A stretch of DNA of 64,000 nt, taken from positions 40,001 to 104,000 of the forward strand of contig CAUJNA010002157.1 in NCBI GenBank assembly GCA_963377175.1, written 5' to 3'. Below the pieces are notes generated by a model. That model worked only from the letters and a program-made list of their open reading frames with translations, searched no databases and was not told the DNA's origin. Made by a program: the position numbers and the translations under genes. Source of the DNA: Effrenium voratum. Taxonomy: Eukaryota; Sar; Dinophyceae; Suessiales; Symbiodiniaceae. The stretch's first letter is position 1, and every line of letters begins with the position of its first letter. Below are positions 35,059 through 45,309 of this stretch, in pieces.

Positions 35059-35903
35059 GCACCCAACGGAAGGGGGTTCCAGCCGCGCGGCTGGCGGGGC
35101 AGTCGGCTGGTGCATCCAATGGCCAAGAAGCAAATTGAGGCGTACCCGGTCACCAATCAACATGGAACCTGACAGGGGGTATGAATTGTCCATACCCCAC
35201 CCCTGATTTGACCTGTATCTGCGCGAAAGAGAAGGCGATGGCTTTTGCTGCGCACACCAAGCTCGCGTGACTTTGAAGACACTCAACACCCCAGCCGTCC
35301 CTTGCACCACACCCCAAGGCAGCGTGAGCAACAGCAAAATGACCACACGAGCTTTTTGGGCAGAGTGGCCCATCAGGGCTGGAAGGCAGCTTAGAGGTTG
35401 AAACGGCGAGTAACTTCTCTCTCTCTTCTCTCTTTTGAGCGTGGCAAGTGTCGTTCTTTCAGATTCACAAGAAGGTCAATTGCAGCACAAACCAGGTGAG
35501 CCGCGTGACAAGGGCGATTGAAGGACAGGTTTTCCTTGGAGTTCGGAATCATGGTTCGACATGTTCTTCTTGGGATCCTTATCGCTTCACTGAAAGATGG
35601 ATGTTTCCTCCGGATGTTTCATTGTGTCCTGTTGCACCCCCAGCTTTGACTTCCAGGGTGGGGGTTCCTGATTTGGTCACCGGTTCTTCTACCGCTTGGC
35701 CAAGGCAATGGAGCACCATTTTGACTTTCCCAAATGAGCGTGACTTTCCCAAATGAGCGTGAACGGGAAGTCAAGCGTGACATTTTATAGGTTGAACCCA
35801 CCTCCAAAACGGGTTCTGCAGGCCATATTTTGATCCACCAACCATCCTGCTTCCATCCAGCGACTGTTTGCCCGATCCGGCTTCCGCTTGTTCTCTCGCA
35901 GAG

Positions 35904-35942
35904 GTTGAGCAGGGGACGCACTACGTGGATATCACCGGCGAG
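35904..35942 (+). CDS. SCCPDH-like oxidoreductase, THYVDITGE micro-exon
   Basis: A 39-nt exon (13 codons, phase 0/0) lies between CGCAGAG and a GC donor (GCTGCC) and reads VEQGTHYVDITGE. THYVD[IL]TGE is the most recognisable motif of the SCCPDH family. It anchors the identification of the whole gene. Confidence 0.8.
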
Positions 35943-36469
35943 GCTGCCGTGTCAGCGTGCCGCTTGTTTGGTTCATTCAAACCTAGCCTGCTCCACGGGT
36001 GCCTTAACGAAGCGCATGATTTCACCCAATAGACACACTCATGGTAAACATTGGTCAGGCGTTGCGTCAGGGCCCCATATACATGTGCACAGTTGAAGGA
36101 GCTAAACTTAAGCTAACACGTCAAACTTCGAATGCACGGAAACGGATTAGGAGGTAGCTTCTTCAAGGAGACAGGCGACGCGACGGGAGCCAACACTGTG
36201 TTGCCAAGCAATACATTGCCGGACTTCCGTGGCTGTCTTTGCATAGCTTGGAAGCACGTCAGCTGGAACATGTTCTCAGGGACACGCCCTCCCTTCCCTT
36301 CATGTTTAACTTCACAGGTCTATCCTTCCACGTAGCTCCCTGAACTCTTCCAAAGGCTTTCAATGGCTTTTGGCGGAAAAACCTCCCGCTCAGCTCTAGA
36401 GGGGAAATCTCCCGCCCCTGGCACGTAATCGAGCCGTTTTTTGAAGCCGCGTGGCCCGGGCAGTGCGAG

Positions 36470-36601
36470 GTGAACTTCGGCCATTTTTTGATCCAGAAGT
36501 ACCACGAGGCCGCCAAGGCCAAAGGCCTGCGCCTGGTGCAGTTCTGCGGCGCCATGTGCGTCCCCGAGGACCTGGCGGCCTATCTGCTGGCCCGCCGCGC
36601 G
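36470..36601 (+). CDS. SCCPDH-like oxidoreductase, exon
   Basis: After GTGCGAG the frame reads VNFGHFLIQKYHEAAKAKGL, RLVQFCGAMCVPEDLAAYLL and ARRA. It corresponds to the family's Y.E.A...G.R.V..CGF.S.P.DL.AY.. segment. GC donors are possible after 36,589 or 36,601. The seven blocks from 30,634 to here total 471 nt, that is 157 codons in one frame with no stop. Confidence 0.7.
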
Positions 36602-36942
36602 GCTGGCTGTCGGCTTTCTCGTCTTTCGAGCGGGGGGGGGGGGGACCGGGAAGGGCCTTCTTAAGACGTAACCAGGCTGGTTTTAGGTTGGGTTGGGCTG
36701 GGTTGGGTTGGATTGGGGTGGGTTGGGGTTTGGTTTTGGGTTTTGGGGAGTTGTTTCATGTTTTGTTTGGATCTGGACCGCGGGGGAAAGAGCTTCCGGC
36801 CAGGCTCGGGAATGAATAAATGGCGCCTTGTTCCCATCCCTGCTAAACAAGTGCAAAAGAACGGGAAAGGTACAAGTCAAACTGCCCACAAGACTATCGA
36901 GACCATTGCGCTTTGGCGTGATTGACCTTCGTCAAGCAGTAT

Positions 36943-36958
36943 GGGGGGGGGGGGGGGG
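36943..36958. repeat. 16-base G run
   Basis: A pure G run in an intron of the SCCPDH-like gene. Confidence 0.9.
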
Positions 36959-37652
36959 TGCGACAAATGAAGAAAGGATGGGTTTGGGGAAAGAGCGGGC
37001 CCAACTTCCAGTTACGGACTTGAAGAGCGCCAATAAATACCGCCGGACTGTAGTTGGGTCGTTCAACAAGTAGCTTCTTTTTGGGGGAACAGCAGCCCAA
37101 GAACTGGCGTTTCTTTGCCGCACATTTCTTAGATTTTTGATTCCCATGGCTCGACGCCTTCATGTGCTCAGGCGCCCGATGGGGCTGTCTTACACTGGTG
37201 TTTTGGGAGTCAGCCTGTACTTGCTCATCCTGCAACGTGTTGATTCTTTGCCTGAAGTGCCCTCGTCGACATCCGATTTGCAGAAACATTTGTTGCTTGC
37301 GAAGTGTGTCTGTGATCGGAGCGCAGAATGAGCAGATGTCACCAGTGTTTCCACCATCGCGACCGCTGGGTGCCCAGGGGTTGAACATGCAGTGCAGGGA
37401 TCTTTGGCAGGGACGGGACCAAAAACCGATTCTGACTGGAGGAGTTGCCTTTCCAGCCCCGCAGAGCCTTTTTCGTGTCAAGCACCCCCAAAATCACAGC
37501 CGTCTGGCCCCATCGTGTCTTTCCCAAAAACGACGAAAGAAACCCCTCCCCCGTGCCTCAACCGCCGCCTCGAGCTCCACCTGCCCCAAAATCGCCGCTC
37601 GACTCGCGCCGCTCGCCTCGCGGCTCGCCGAGGAAGGCTCGGGCCGTTGAAG

Positions 37653-37731
37653 TCGCTGCGGCAGCACAGCAACGGCCTGGGCTTCCGCTCCGGCGGGTCC
37701 GTGCAGACCGGCCTCACGGTGGTGGAGCTGG
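37653..37731 (+). CDS. Probable SCCPDH-like exon
   Basis: The frame reads SLRQHSNGLGFRSGGSVQTG and LTVVEL, with strong codon bias. SGG[ST]..[ST] is found at this point in family members. The acceptor could be 37,652 or 37,636, and the right edge runs into a CGACT repeat, so the boundaries are soft. Later exons of the gene were not recognised with confidence. Confidence 0.5.
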
Positions 37732-37738
37732 GAACCCA

Positions 37739-37774
37739 GACTCGACTCGACTCGACTCGACTCGACTCGACTCG
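37739..37774. repeat. CGACT pentanucleotide array
   Basis: About seven copies of CGACT directly follow the last recognised SCCPDH-like exon. Confidence 0.9.
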
Positions 37775-39849
37775 GGCGGTTCGGGGGACCTCAGTTGGTT
37801 TTCGGTTTGGGGGGGACAGCCTCTTTTTGTGCTGCTGATGTAACGCGTTTGATTGAAGTCGTAGTTGGATCTGTCATTTGCTGGGTGGCTGGGGACAGAG
37901 GCACCGCAGATGTGCCTAGTGCTGCTAGTCTTCTTGAGAGGTATGCTAGGAAATGGCACCCGAGGAATGTGCGCACCCTGGATGCCTTCCCTCAAGCGTG
38001 TCAAAGGCCCTTTTGTTGCACGAGGGTGGTGAAGGTAGATGGCACAACCCCTGGACGTGTGTAAGTACTGGTGACTAAAACCAACATGAGGGGAATCGTG
38101 CTTTCTACCCTCACCCATGAATGTGTTGTAAAGGTAGCAATGAAAGTTGCCCTGCACTTTTTGGAGGTTGCAGGGAAAGTTGCCCCGCGCTTTTTGGAGG
38201 TAGGAAAGCTCCCCCTAACTTTGTTTCAGGTGCAAAAGGAATTTACCCCTTGCTTCTCAGCTTGTGTTGCCAAAAGATTGGTTCAGCCCCCACAGTCATC
38301 GAGAGTGTTGGGGCCGGTCCTTCATTTGCTTTGCAAAACATCGGTGTCTTGAAGGAGGGACCATCGCAAGGGCGGTGAACCCAGGGCGGTGAACCCAAGG
38401 GTGGTGAACATACACCCTCTGTCAGACTTTGACGCGACTGGAAGGTGACTGCTGCTGCCGGGAGGCATGGCCACTTAGGGCCTGGCACCTACCCAACTGT
38501 TTGAATGAAGACTGCTTCACGAGGCAGCTGTGTTCCAAGGTGTGTTTGAAGTCTACGTGTTGCTCATTGTGAACAATAAGCATGTTCGGCAAAGTACTGG
38601 GATCACTGCCAAACGTGTTGAAACACTTTTTCGTTCGACTCCTCCAGCCTGCCCCGCAACCATTTCACCGAAACGCACCTAGGCGGATGCTGCCAGATTC
38701 CATGGCGGCAGGGTCCCGGGCGGAGTGGGGCTGGCGGGAAGGAAATCAAAGAAGGGCATGTTTTGTCGAGGCTACCCCTGCCGGGCCGGTCAACAGGGAA
38801 CGAAAAGGAAGCGACACATTTTTGGGTCCATGTGCACCTTGGATTTTGATCCTTCTTGTGGGCGAAAGGTTATGGTTCCCTTTCCTGAAATAGGATTGAG
38901 GATTTGGACGGACTTTGGGGGCGCAGTGTAGAATGGATTTTCCTTGGGATTTCCCTTCTTTTGTTTTTTGGGGGCGGGCGGATCTGCTTCGTGGATCTGC
39001 CATTGACCCAGTGTTGGATCCTCTCTTTGTGCCATCTTCCTTTTGTCCTTTTGCAGATTCGGTGGAGGAGGGGGGGATGGGACTCCCGTTATTTAGAGTT
39101 GCTGGAGTTGGCGTAGTTGGTGGTGCGGGCCTTTTTGTTCTTTGTCCCAGTTTCTTACGTGGTTATCATCTGTTGTGCACTTGGGCACTCGGGGCACTCT
39201 GGGCCCGGAGGTCTGGGCCATAGGGCCGACGGCCTCCGCGGTCAATTTCATTGCCCCAAGAGGACTTGTAGATGGAAGCTCAAGGATCGGCGATTTCTGG
39301 GTTTCAGAAATGCCGGGTGTTTCAATTTCATTGCCCCAGTTCTGGGTTTCAGTCCGCATGACGATGTCACGTCTTGCCGGATCGAATCTCTGGGCTCACA
39401 GCAACGCGCCTTCCGCAGTCTTGCGACTCGCCCGCTCCCATGTTAGTCCAAGTTGACGCAGAAACCAAAGGGACTTAGCTACAGCTAGCAACCCCATTTG
39501 ACGCGGCCAGCGTCCGGTTGGCGCCGGCCGGGAAGCCTGGTGAACTTGCACCAGAGTTGGCCGTCGCCTTTTTCGCTTGGGCTGCTTCCAGTGGCCTCAG
39601 GCTACCAAGAGGGAAGGTGAAGCCTAGGCTGAGCGCTGGGCCTCGGACCGGGCCTCATCAGAGAGGTTCTTCCCTCACAGACCGGTTCCTGCTCCCGGTC
39701 GCCTTTTTTGGGGCTCAGCTTGCAGTCCTGGGGGGGGAGACGTCCCTGGGATGTTTGTGATGCTGGGCGATACACAGATGCTTCCGTGCAAACTGGTTTA
39801 TTCCCACTGAAAAGGCGCAGAAGTTCATCAGTTCAAGGTTCTCATCAAG
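37775..39849. other. No supported gene
   Basis: A + frame at 37,795-38,064 and a GC-rich block at 39,490-39,660 are open, but splice sites and family are unclear. Further SCCPDH-like exons may hide here. I looked for the family's later conserved segment and did not find it. Confidence 0.35.
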
Positions 39850-39916
39850 GCAAGTCCAACTTGGACTTTGCGGCCGTCCACTTACAGTGGGCAAAGGAGC
39901 ACTTACACCTGTTCGG
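39850..39916 (+). CDS. Possible exon downstream of the SCCPDH-like gene
   Basis: After CATCAAG two bases lead into KSNLDFAAVHLQWAKEHLHL and F, then GTAAAT. Codon bias and splice signals are good, and the entry phase fits 37,731. I cannot tell whether it belongs to the same gene. Confidence 0.45.
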
Positions 39917-41539
39917 GTAAATGTGTACGAAAGAATTCCAGGGGGCTGGGAGGTGCTAGAGGACCCGAGGCAACCTGGTTATATTGCCACTTTCCAATAC
40001 GGAATCTTGCCAAATTTGGGGTCTTTTCCAAAAGGGTTGCGTGGCTTTCGAGTTTCAGAGGCCCCCACTCCACCAAGGGTATGCAAAGCTGTGCGGGTCA
40101 GGTCCGCAGGTCGAAGCGCTCAGCCGAGGCTTTTGACAGCAGGGGAACTTCAGGCGGGTGCTGAGAGATGTCGGAAGTCCGGATGTCTGCTAAAAGGAAG
40201 CTGCGGCCCACCCTGATCAAGGTATGCTGTACTGTACCAGCAACAAAGCCGGCGGAGCCTGGGGGGCGGAGGTTTCAAAAGGCAGCAGGTATAGTTGGAC
40301 AGCTTTCCCTTCCTGTGACGCTTTGAGCCTGCCAATGCTCCCTTTTTTGTGACCGCGTGACAAGGCTGTTTGTTGCTTGCGCCGCGGCCGGACATGGCAC
40401 GCGCAAGCAACACGCAGTCCAGCGCATGAGAGTCGTGCGCATCCTGGAGCGGCGCGCGCGCAATCCTACGCAGGACCTGCACACTGCTCGCCCTCGTGTC
40501 TTCGCGAAGCAAGCGTGCGTCCATAAGAAGGCGAAGGTCGCGGAAAATCGCACAAGATAGTTGACCAAATTGAACATCATGACAAGCGAATATGTTGAGT
40601 TCCACCCCACGAAAGTCCGCAGAGGGTTCTTCCAGCGAAATGGAAAAAAGCAACAAGCAGCGAGCTTAGGGTCAACCCAATGAAGCGCGGCCGTGCCAAT
40701 GGGCCCGTCTCCGAGACGGCTCCAAGACCGCTCCGAACCCGCATCGCGACAGCTGGTTTTGTAATTTTCTTTTCTGTCTCATTTTCTTTCTCTTCCTCTT
40801 CCTGTTCCATTGTCTCTTTCTTTCTCTCTGTCGCGCAATCTCCGCCTGCTGCGAAAGTGCTGAGCCTACCACGCAATTTGCACCTGACCCTGCGAAAGTG
40901 CTGCGCCTGTCCCAACATCAGCTGCAGCGCCCGCGTGCTCCAGAATGCGATTCTAGCGTTGCCAAAGTATTGCGCTTTTCGTGCAATCTGTGCCTGAGTT
41001 TGCACAACTGCTGCAACAGGCTTGCCTGTCACGAAATCTGAGCACCCAGCCAACAAAGTGCTGCGCTTGCTCACGCAAAGTGCGCTCGTCCGTGCCAATG
41101 GGCCCGCGTCCAAACCAGTTTCGAGAGGCGTCGCGACCGGGGTAGCTTTCCGCAAGCCGGAGAAGCCAAGATCCGCGAAGGTTGCTCTTTTTGTTGCGAT
41201 TTCGGGCCATATGCCTACGTTCCTTCTTTCTTCATCACATCTTGGCGCAGACCTTCAGTTTGTGTCCGCCAGCAACATGGAAGTTCCTTGGCATCTTCTT
41301 TTGATTACTGTATGCATTACTCATTAATCAAGGTATCAAGTTGGAGATGGTGCCGGCGCCAGAAAATGCCCCTCCTCTTCAAAATCCTTTCGTCTGTCTG
41401 GACACTGTAGTTGTGTGAGAGAGTTTGGTTTCCCCTTTCTGTTGCAAGCTTCGTGAAGACCAGAATGCCATACTGTAAGGTGACTAGAAATGCCGAATCT
41501 TCAGGGTTCATGTGTAGCACAGCTTTGTCGTTTAGTTCG

Positions 41540-41542
<3 letters not shown>

Positions 41543-41600
<58 letters not shown>

Positions 41601-41611
41601 TCTCTCTCTCT
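41543..41611. repeat. CT dinucleotide array
   Basis: A (TC)n array of about 50 bases has a short interruption and a second CT stretch. Arg/Glu and Ser/Leu frames across it are artefacts. Confidence 0.95.
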
Positions 41612-43556
41612 TTGGCGGCACCCCGAAGTGAACACTCCAAGGTTGAGTGGGAAGCCGATTCGACACGGCCTTTGCGCAAAAAAACAAGGCACCAAGGGGA
41701 CCGTGACAAAGACTTGAAAGCCAGGTGGTTTCATCGACACCTGCTTCAGATGCAATGGTCTTGTCGTTTCAGTGGAATCACGATTCACGATCTGCAGAGC
41801 ACAGTGTTCTAGTTGTCCAGTGTTGCAGTGTTGCCCAGTGTTGTAGTGTTGCCCAGTGTTCCAGAGTTCCAGCCTAGCGTCCAGTTGTCCAGTGTCGCGG
41901 GGCAACATGATTGTTCGGAAAATGACAGAGCGCAATAATAAGCGAGAACATGTCGTGAGAGGGAAAGTCCAAGAAGTTATGTATATGTATTAACACATTA
42001 TAGTTTTATGGCTTCCTGCAGGGAGTCCAAACGAATCAAATATGAGTTGTTCTCATGCCAAGTGAAATATGGATCCGATTTCAACGGTTTCTTGCATTCT
42101 TTTATGCCTTAGGTGATTTGTAATTTGTTCCCAGGTTCCAGATGTCTGAAATTTTCCTAATGGCAATCCAAGCAAGCGGACTGGTTGATGGCGTCCGTGG
42201 TATGAGGCATTGGCGCTTGATCCTGCAATTGACTTTTGGTGCCCCAGCGGCCGAAGTGGAGTTTTGCCAATTGGTCTTTGCAGTGTCCTCCGTGAGAAAT
42301 GTGTGTCAACATGGGGAAACACGACGTGAAGGTCGAGAAGCAACATGCATCACGATTTGGGGGGTTTTGAGTTTAGAGCCACATGCCCAGGGCATGTTGC
42401 GAGGGATGGTTTTGAAGGCGTGCGCCTGGGAAGGCGACAATGTTTGAGGGCATATGTCCGAGAGGCGCGAGGAGCAATGCCGCGATGGCGTTTGAGGAGG
42501 CCAGAAAGAGCGGTACAAGGTGTGTTCGCTGCGAGCGATGGCTGGTTCTCCTTCCCCCTGTCGAGATGGGTTTCCGACTTCTTGTACTTCCCATGTTCAG
42601 GGATCCTTCTTATTATGAGATTGCAAAAGCTAGCCACTGACAAGTTGTGGGTGTCTTTTGACACGAAGAGTGATAATGTTTGGGGGGTCACCACTTCGTC
42701 TCCTTTGTCACCTATTGGGAAACGTGGCCGAGAATTTCAATCGATTCTGAGAGGTTTTACATCAAACCTCGGAGGGTGCCTGGGTAAGCTCCCAGGCCAT
42801 TTGCCTAGAACACATGCACACGCTTTCCCAAGCCAACCTGGTGCGACTTTGTGTGGTTAGCAAACTCGTTGTTTGAAGATTTATGTTCACCTTGTTGAAC
42901 TTATCAGAGTATCATCCACGCTTACAGAAAAGATGAGATCCCTGACTGACGGGGTGAGTAAGTCGTACTTTCCTGTTTCATGTTCGCTGGTGACGCTTGC
43001 AGAGGAGAACCCCCACCCATTTTGAGACATGCCAGGTCAGCAAACAAGTTTCCTACTGATGCATACAATCTTGTTTCGAGGCACCAGGGAGCCATGCATA
43101 CATGTTGTGGGGGTGGCGACAGGGAGCTAGACTACAGGGTGGGTGCACCTCTCGATCGATTGTTCACAACTGCTCCAAGTCGGACCCACCCCTTCACTAT
43201 CTGGGGTCTCTGTTGGTAGACTGATCCCTGTTTGGCTGTGCATCTTTCGCCGAAGGTCGCCTGTCCGCTTCAGTTCGCCAGGACGTCTGAGGACGACGCT
43301 CTGAGTGCCACAGCCTGAGCTTAGCGATCGGAGCCCAACGCCGGTGGATTCGATCCCTGTTCGCTTTCGCCGGTTCCTTAACCTCCAGAAGGATCGCCTG
43401 GTTCGGAATCGGCAAGCCGAAGCTTGAAACGCGCGTCACACTTGGGGACTCTGTTTGGATGCGTCCAAAGAACAGCCACGGGACAACTACCTATGGCTCG
43501 CGATCGAATCGAGGGCTATCATCTAGCTATGGGCGGCCGGTCTGCAGCAGCCTGAT

Positions 43557-43571
43557 CCCCCCCCCCCCCCC
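43557..43571. repeat. 15-base C run
   Basis: A pure C run in non-coding sequence. Confidence 0.9.
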
Positions 43572-44235
43572 GGACCCTTTTTTGAGACGGTCACGGCGAA
43601 TCAGCTCATTGCCGGGCACATGGAAATTTTCAGCCAAGGGTTGAACACTTTGTATAGAGAGAGGGTGATCCGAAATCCGTGTTGACCAAGGCAAATGTCA
43701 GGAGAAACTTCCAGGTACTCCCTTTTGCAAGCTTCTTATCACAGCCTAGCCAGGATTTGCAGGGGTATGGGAAGCGTAAGAGGTTTACAAAACTGTCCTC
43801 CATCTGAAGCACCATAGTTGACAACGCTATATGCCAGCATGTTGCACTGCCTGCATCGCAGGTCTCGTCATGCGACGAGTTAGAAGCAGCAGCCTCGGTC
43901 GAGAGACCTGCCCAGGTTAGGATCGGTTTGACAAATTGGGGGCCCTGGATGAATCAGGTAGAACCCAGGACCGTTTTGTCTTGGCTTTGGTACCTTCAGA
44001 AGTGGTCAAGTGGGTTTGGACTTTGGGGGTTGATTTGGGTTGGTCTGTGAATTCAGGTGTATCGCGTGCCCGCGTACATGTGCTAATTCCAGAGCCGGAT
44101 TCGGGAGTATCGCAAAGGTTTCTGCTCGGTGCGATTATGTTTTGCTTGCAAGCCACAATCTTAAATCAGAATTAGATTCAGTGGCTGTTGGACAAGTGCA
44201 GCCTGTTGGGTAATGACAATTTTGGACACAATTAG

Positions 44236-44646
44236 ATTTTACCTCATCGCCTCGGCGACTACAAGGGCAAAGGTAAATCTTTGAACGCTGCCAACTACAG
44301 CTTGAAGGGCCGCAGCGTGAATGTCTGCAACACAACCGGACGAGATCCAGGGAGATTCTGGGCCAATCCTAATCGACCCGTACTCAGAACAACCAACTGC
44401 AAGAAACATACTTGCAGCTTGTATGTGTTTAAGGTTCAAACCTAGCAGTCAAGAGACGAACAGCAGCTCAAGGAGCCCATTGTGCCAAAGTCTGCAGTAC
44501 AGCAACTTAGAATCCGTACAGAAAACGAAGACCAAACAAACCCAGACTCAGAGCTGAGCCTGCAGCACGCGGTGATGCAAGTCACATTGAGCCCCGCGGA
44601 TCTGACGATTGCCATTGAGGAAGCCGATCTTGGCGCGTCAGTCTGA
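44236..44646 (+). pseudogene. Coding remnant of unknown origin with an in-frame TAG
   Basis: A frame of 137 codons runs from just after TAG (44,233) to TGA (44,644), with a single in-frame TAG at 44,443. Before it: HRLGDYKGKGKSLNAANYSL, NVCNTTGRDPGRFWANPNRP. After it: EQQLKEPIVPKSAVQQLRIR, LSPADLTIAIEEADLGASV. Such a long frame with one stop suggests a recently broken gene or two exons back to back. I do not recognise it. Confidence 0.45.
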
Positions 44647-45309
44647 GGTTTCAACAGCCAACCAAACCGCAACAGAGGGCACAGCTGGTCATCGGCACTT
44701 GCCATTTAAGTTCATGCTTCTGCCTCCATGTCTAATAGCCCTTCTTTGAGAGAGGATTCTAGGTCCAAAAAGGGCGCCTTGGTCACAAGGACAACAGTCG
44801 CTTGGTGCCGGGGATGGGATCTCTGGAAAACCTGCAGGCTCAGAGCATATGGATATGCGGGGTCAGTCAGCCACCCATTCAACTGACAAAAAGGGTTTGG
44901 TTGTCACACCCTGAAAAGCATCCCAACAGTTCCGGCAAGGCACGCATGGGCTCGGACCCCGAAACGCTCAGGATGTAGACATCGTGGTTGGGCCGAATCC
45001 GTCCCAGGCAAGGGCTGCCGTGAATGCACGGAGGCTTCACGTTCATCAACTGATTGGATCCCCCACTGTGAAGCAGAGAATCTGCGAACTACTTTTGAAG
45101 CTTGAGAATCCTTGAAGAGCCTTGAGAAACCCGGGAGACTTGGGCATCCAGTGTTGATAGTAGCTGTGATTAGATCTTGCGTCCAGATTGCTGACCACAG
45201 CATGAAGAGGGGATTGGAAACAATAGGTGTTTAGAATGATATGTCCTTTTAACTCCACGGGCGTGAGGGAATGAGCATGCGCGATACAAGGTTACAGCTG
45301 GTGCATAGG
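44647..45309. other. No supported gene
   Basis: Short minus-strand frames only. The last part grades into a diverged first copy of the satellite unit. Confidence 0.4.

Larger units (their letters stand above)
39917..44235. other. Repeat-rich DNA without supported genes
   Basis: It contains degenerate repeats with a recurring AAAGTGCTGCGC core (40,845-41,090), a repeated GTGCCAATGGGCCCG (40,694 and 41,093), a CT array and a CAGTGTTG-type repeat (41,815-41,900). Open frames on both strands (for example minus 40,577-41,155) lack motifs and follow the repeats. A + frame at 42,142-42,447 is possible coding but unproven. Confidence 0.4.
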
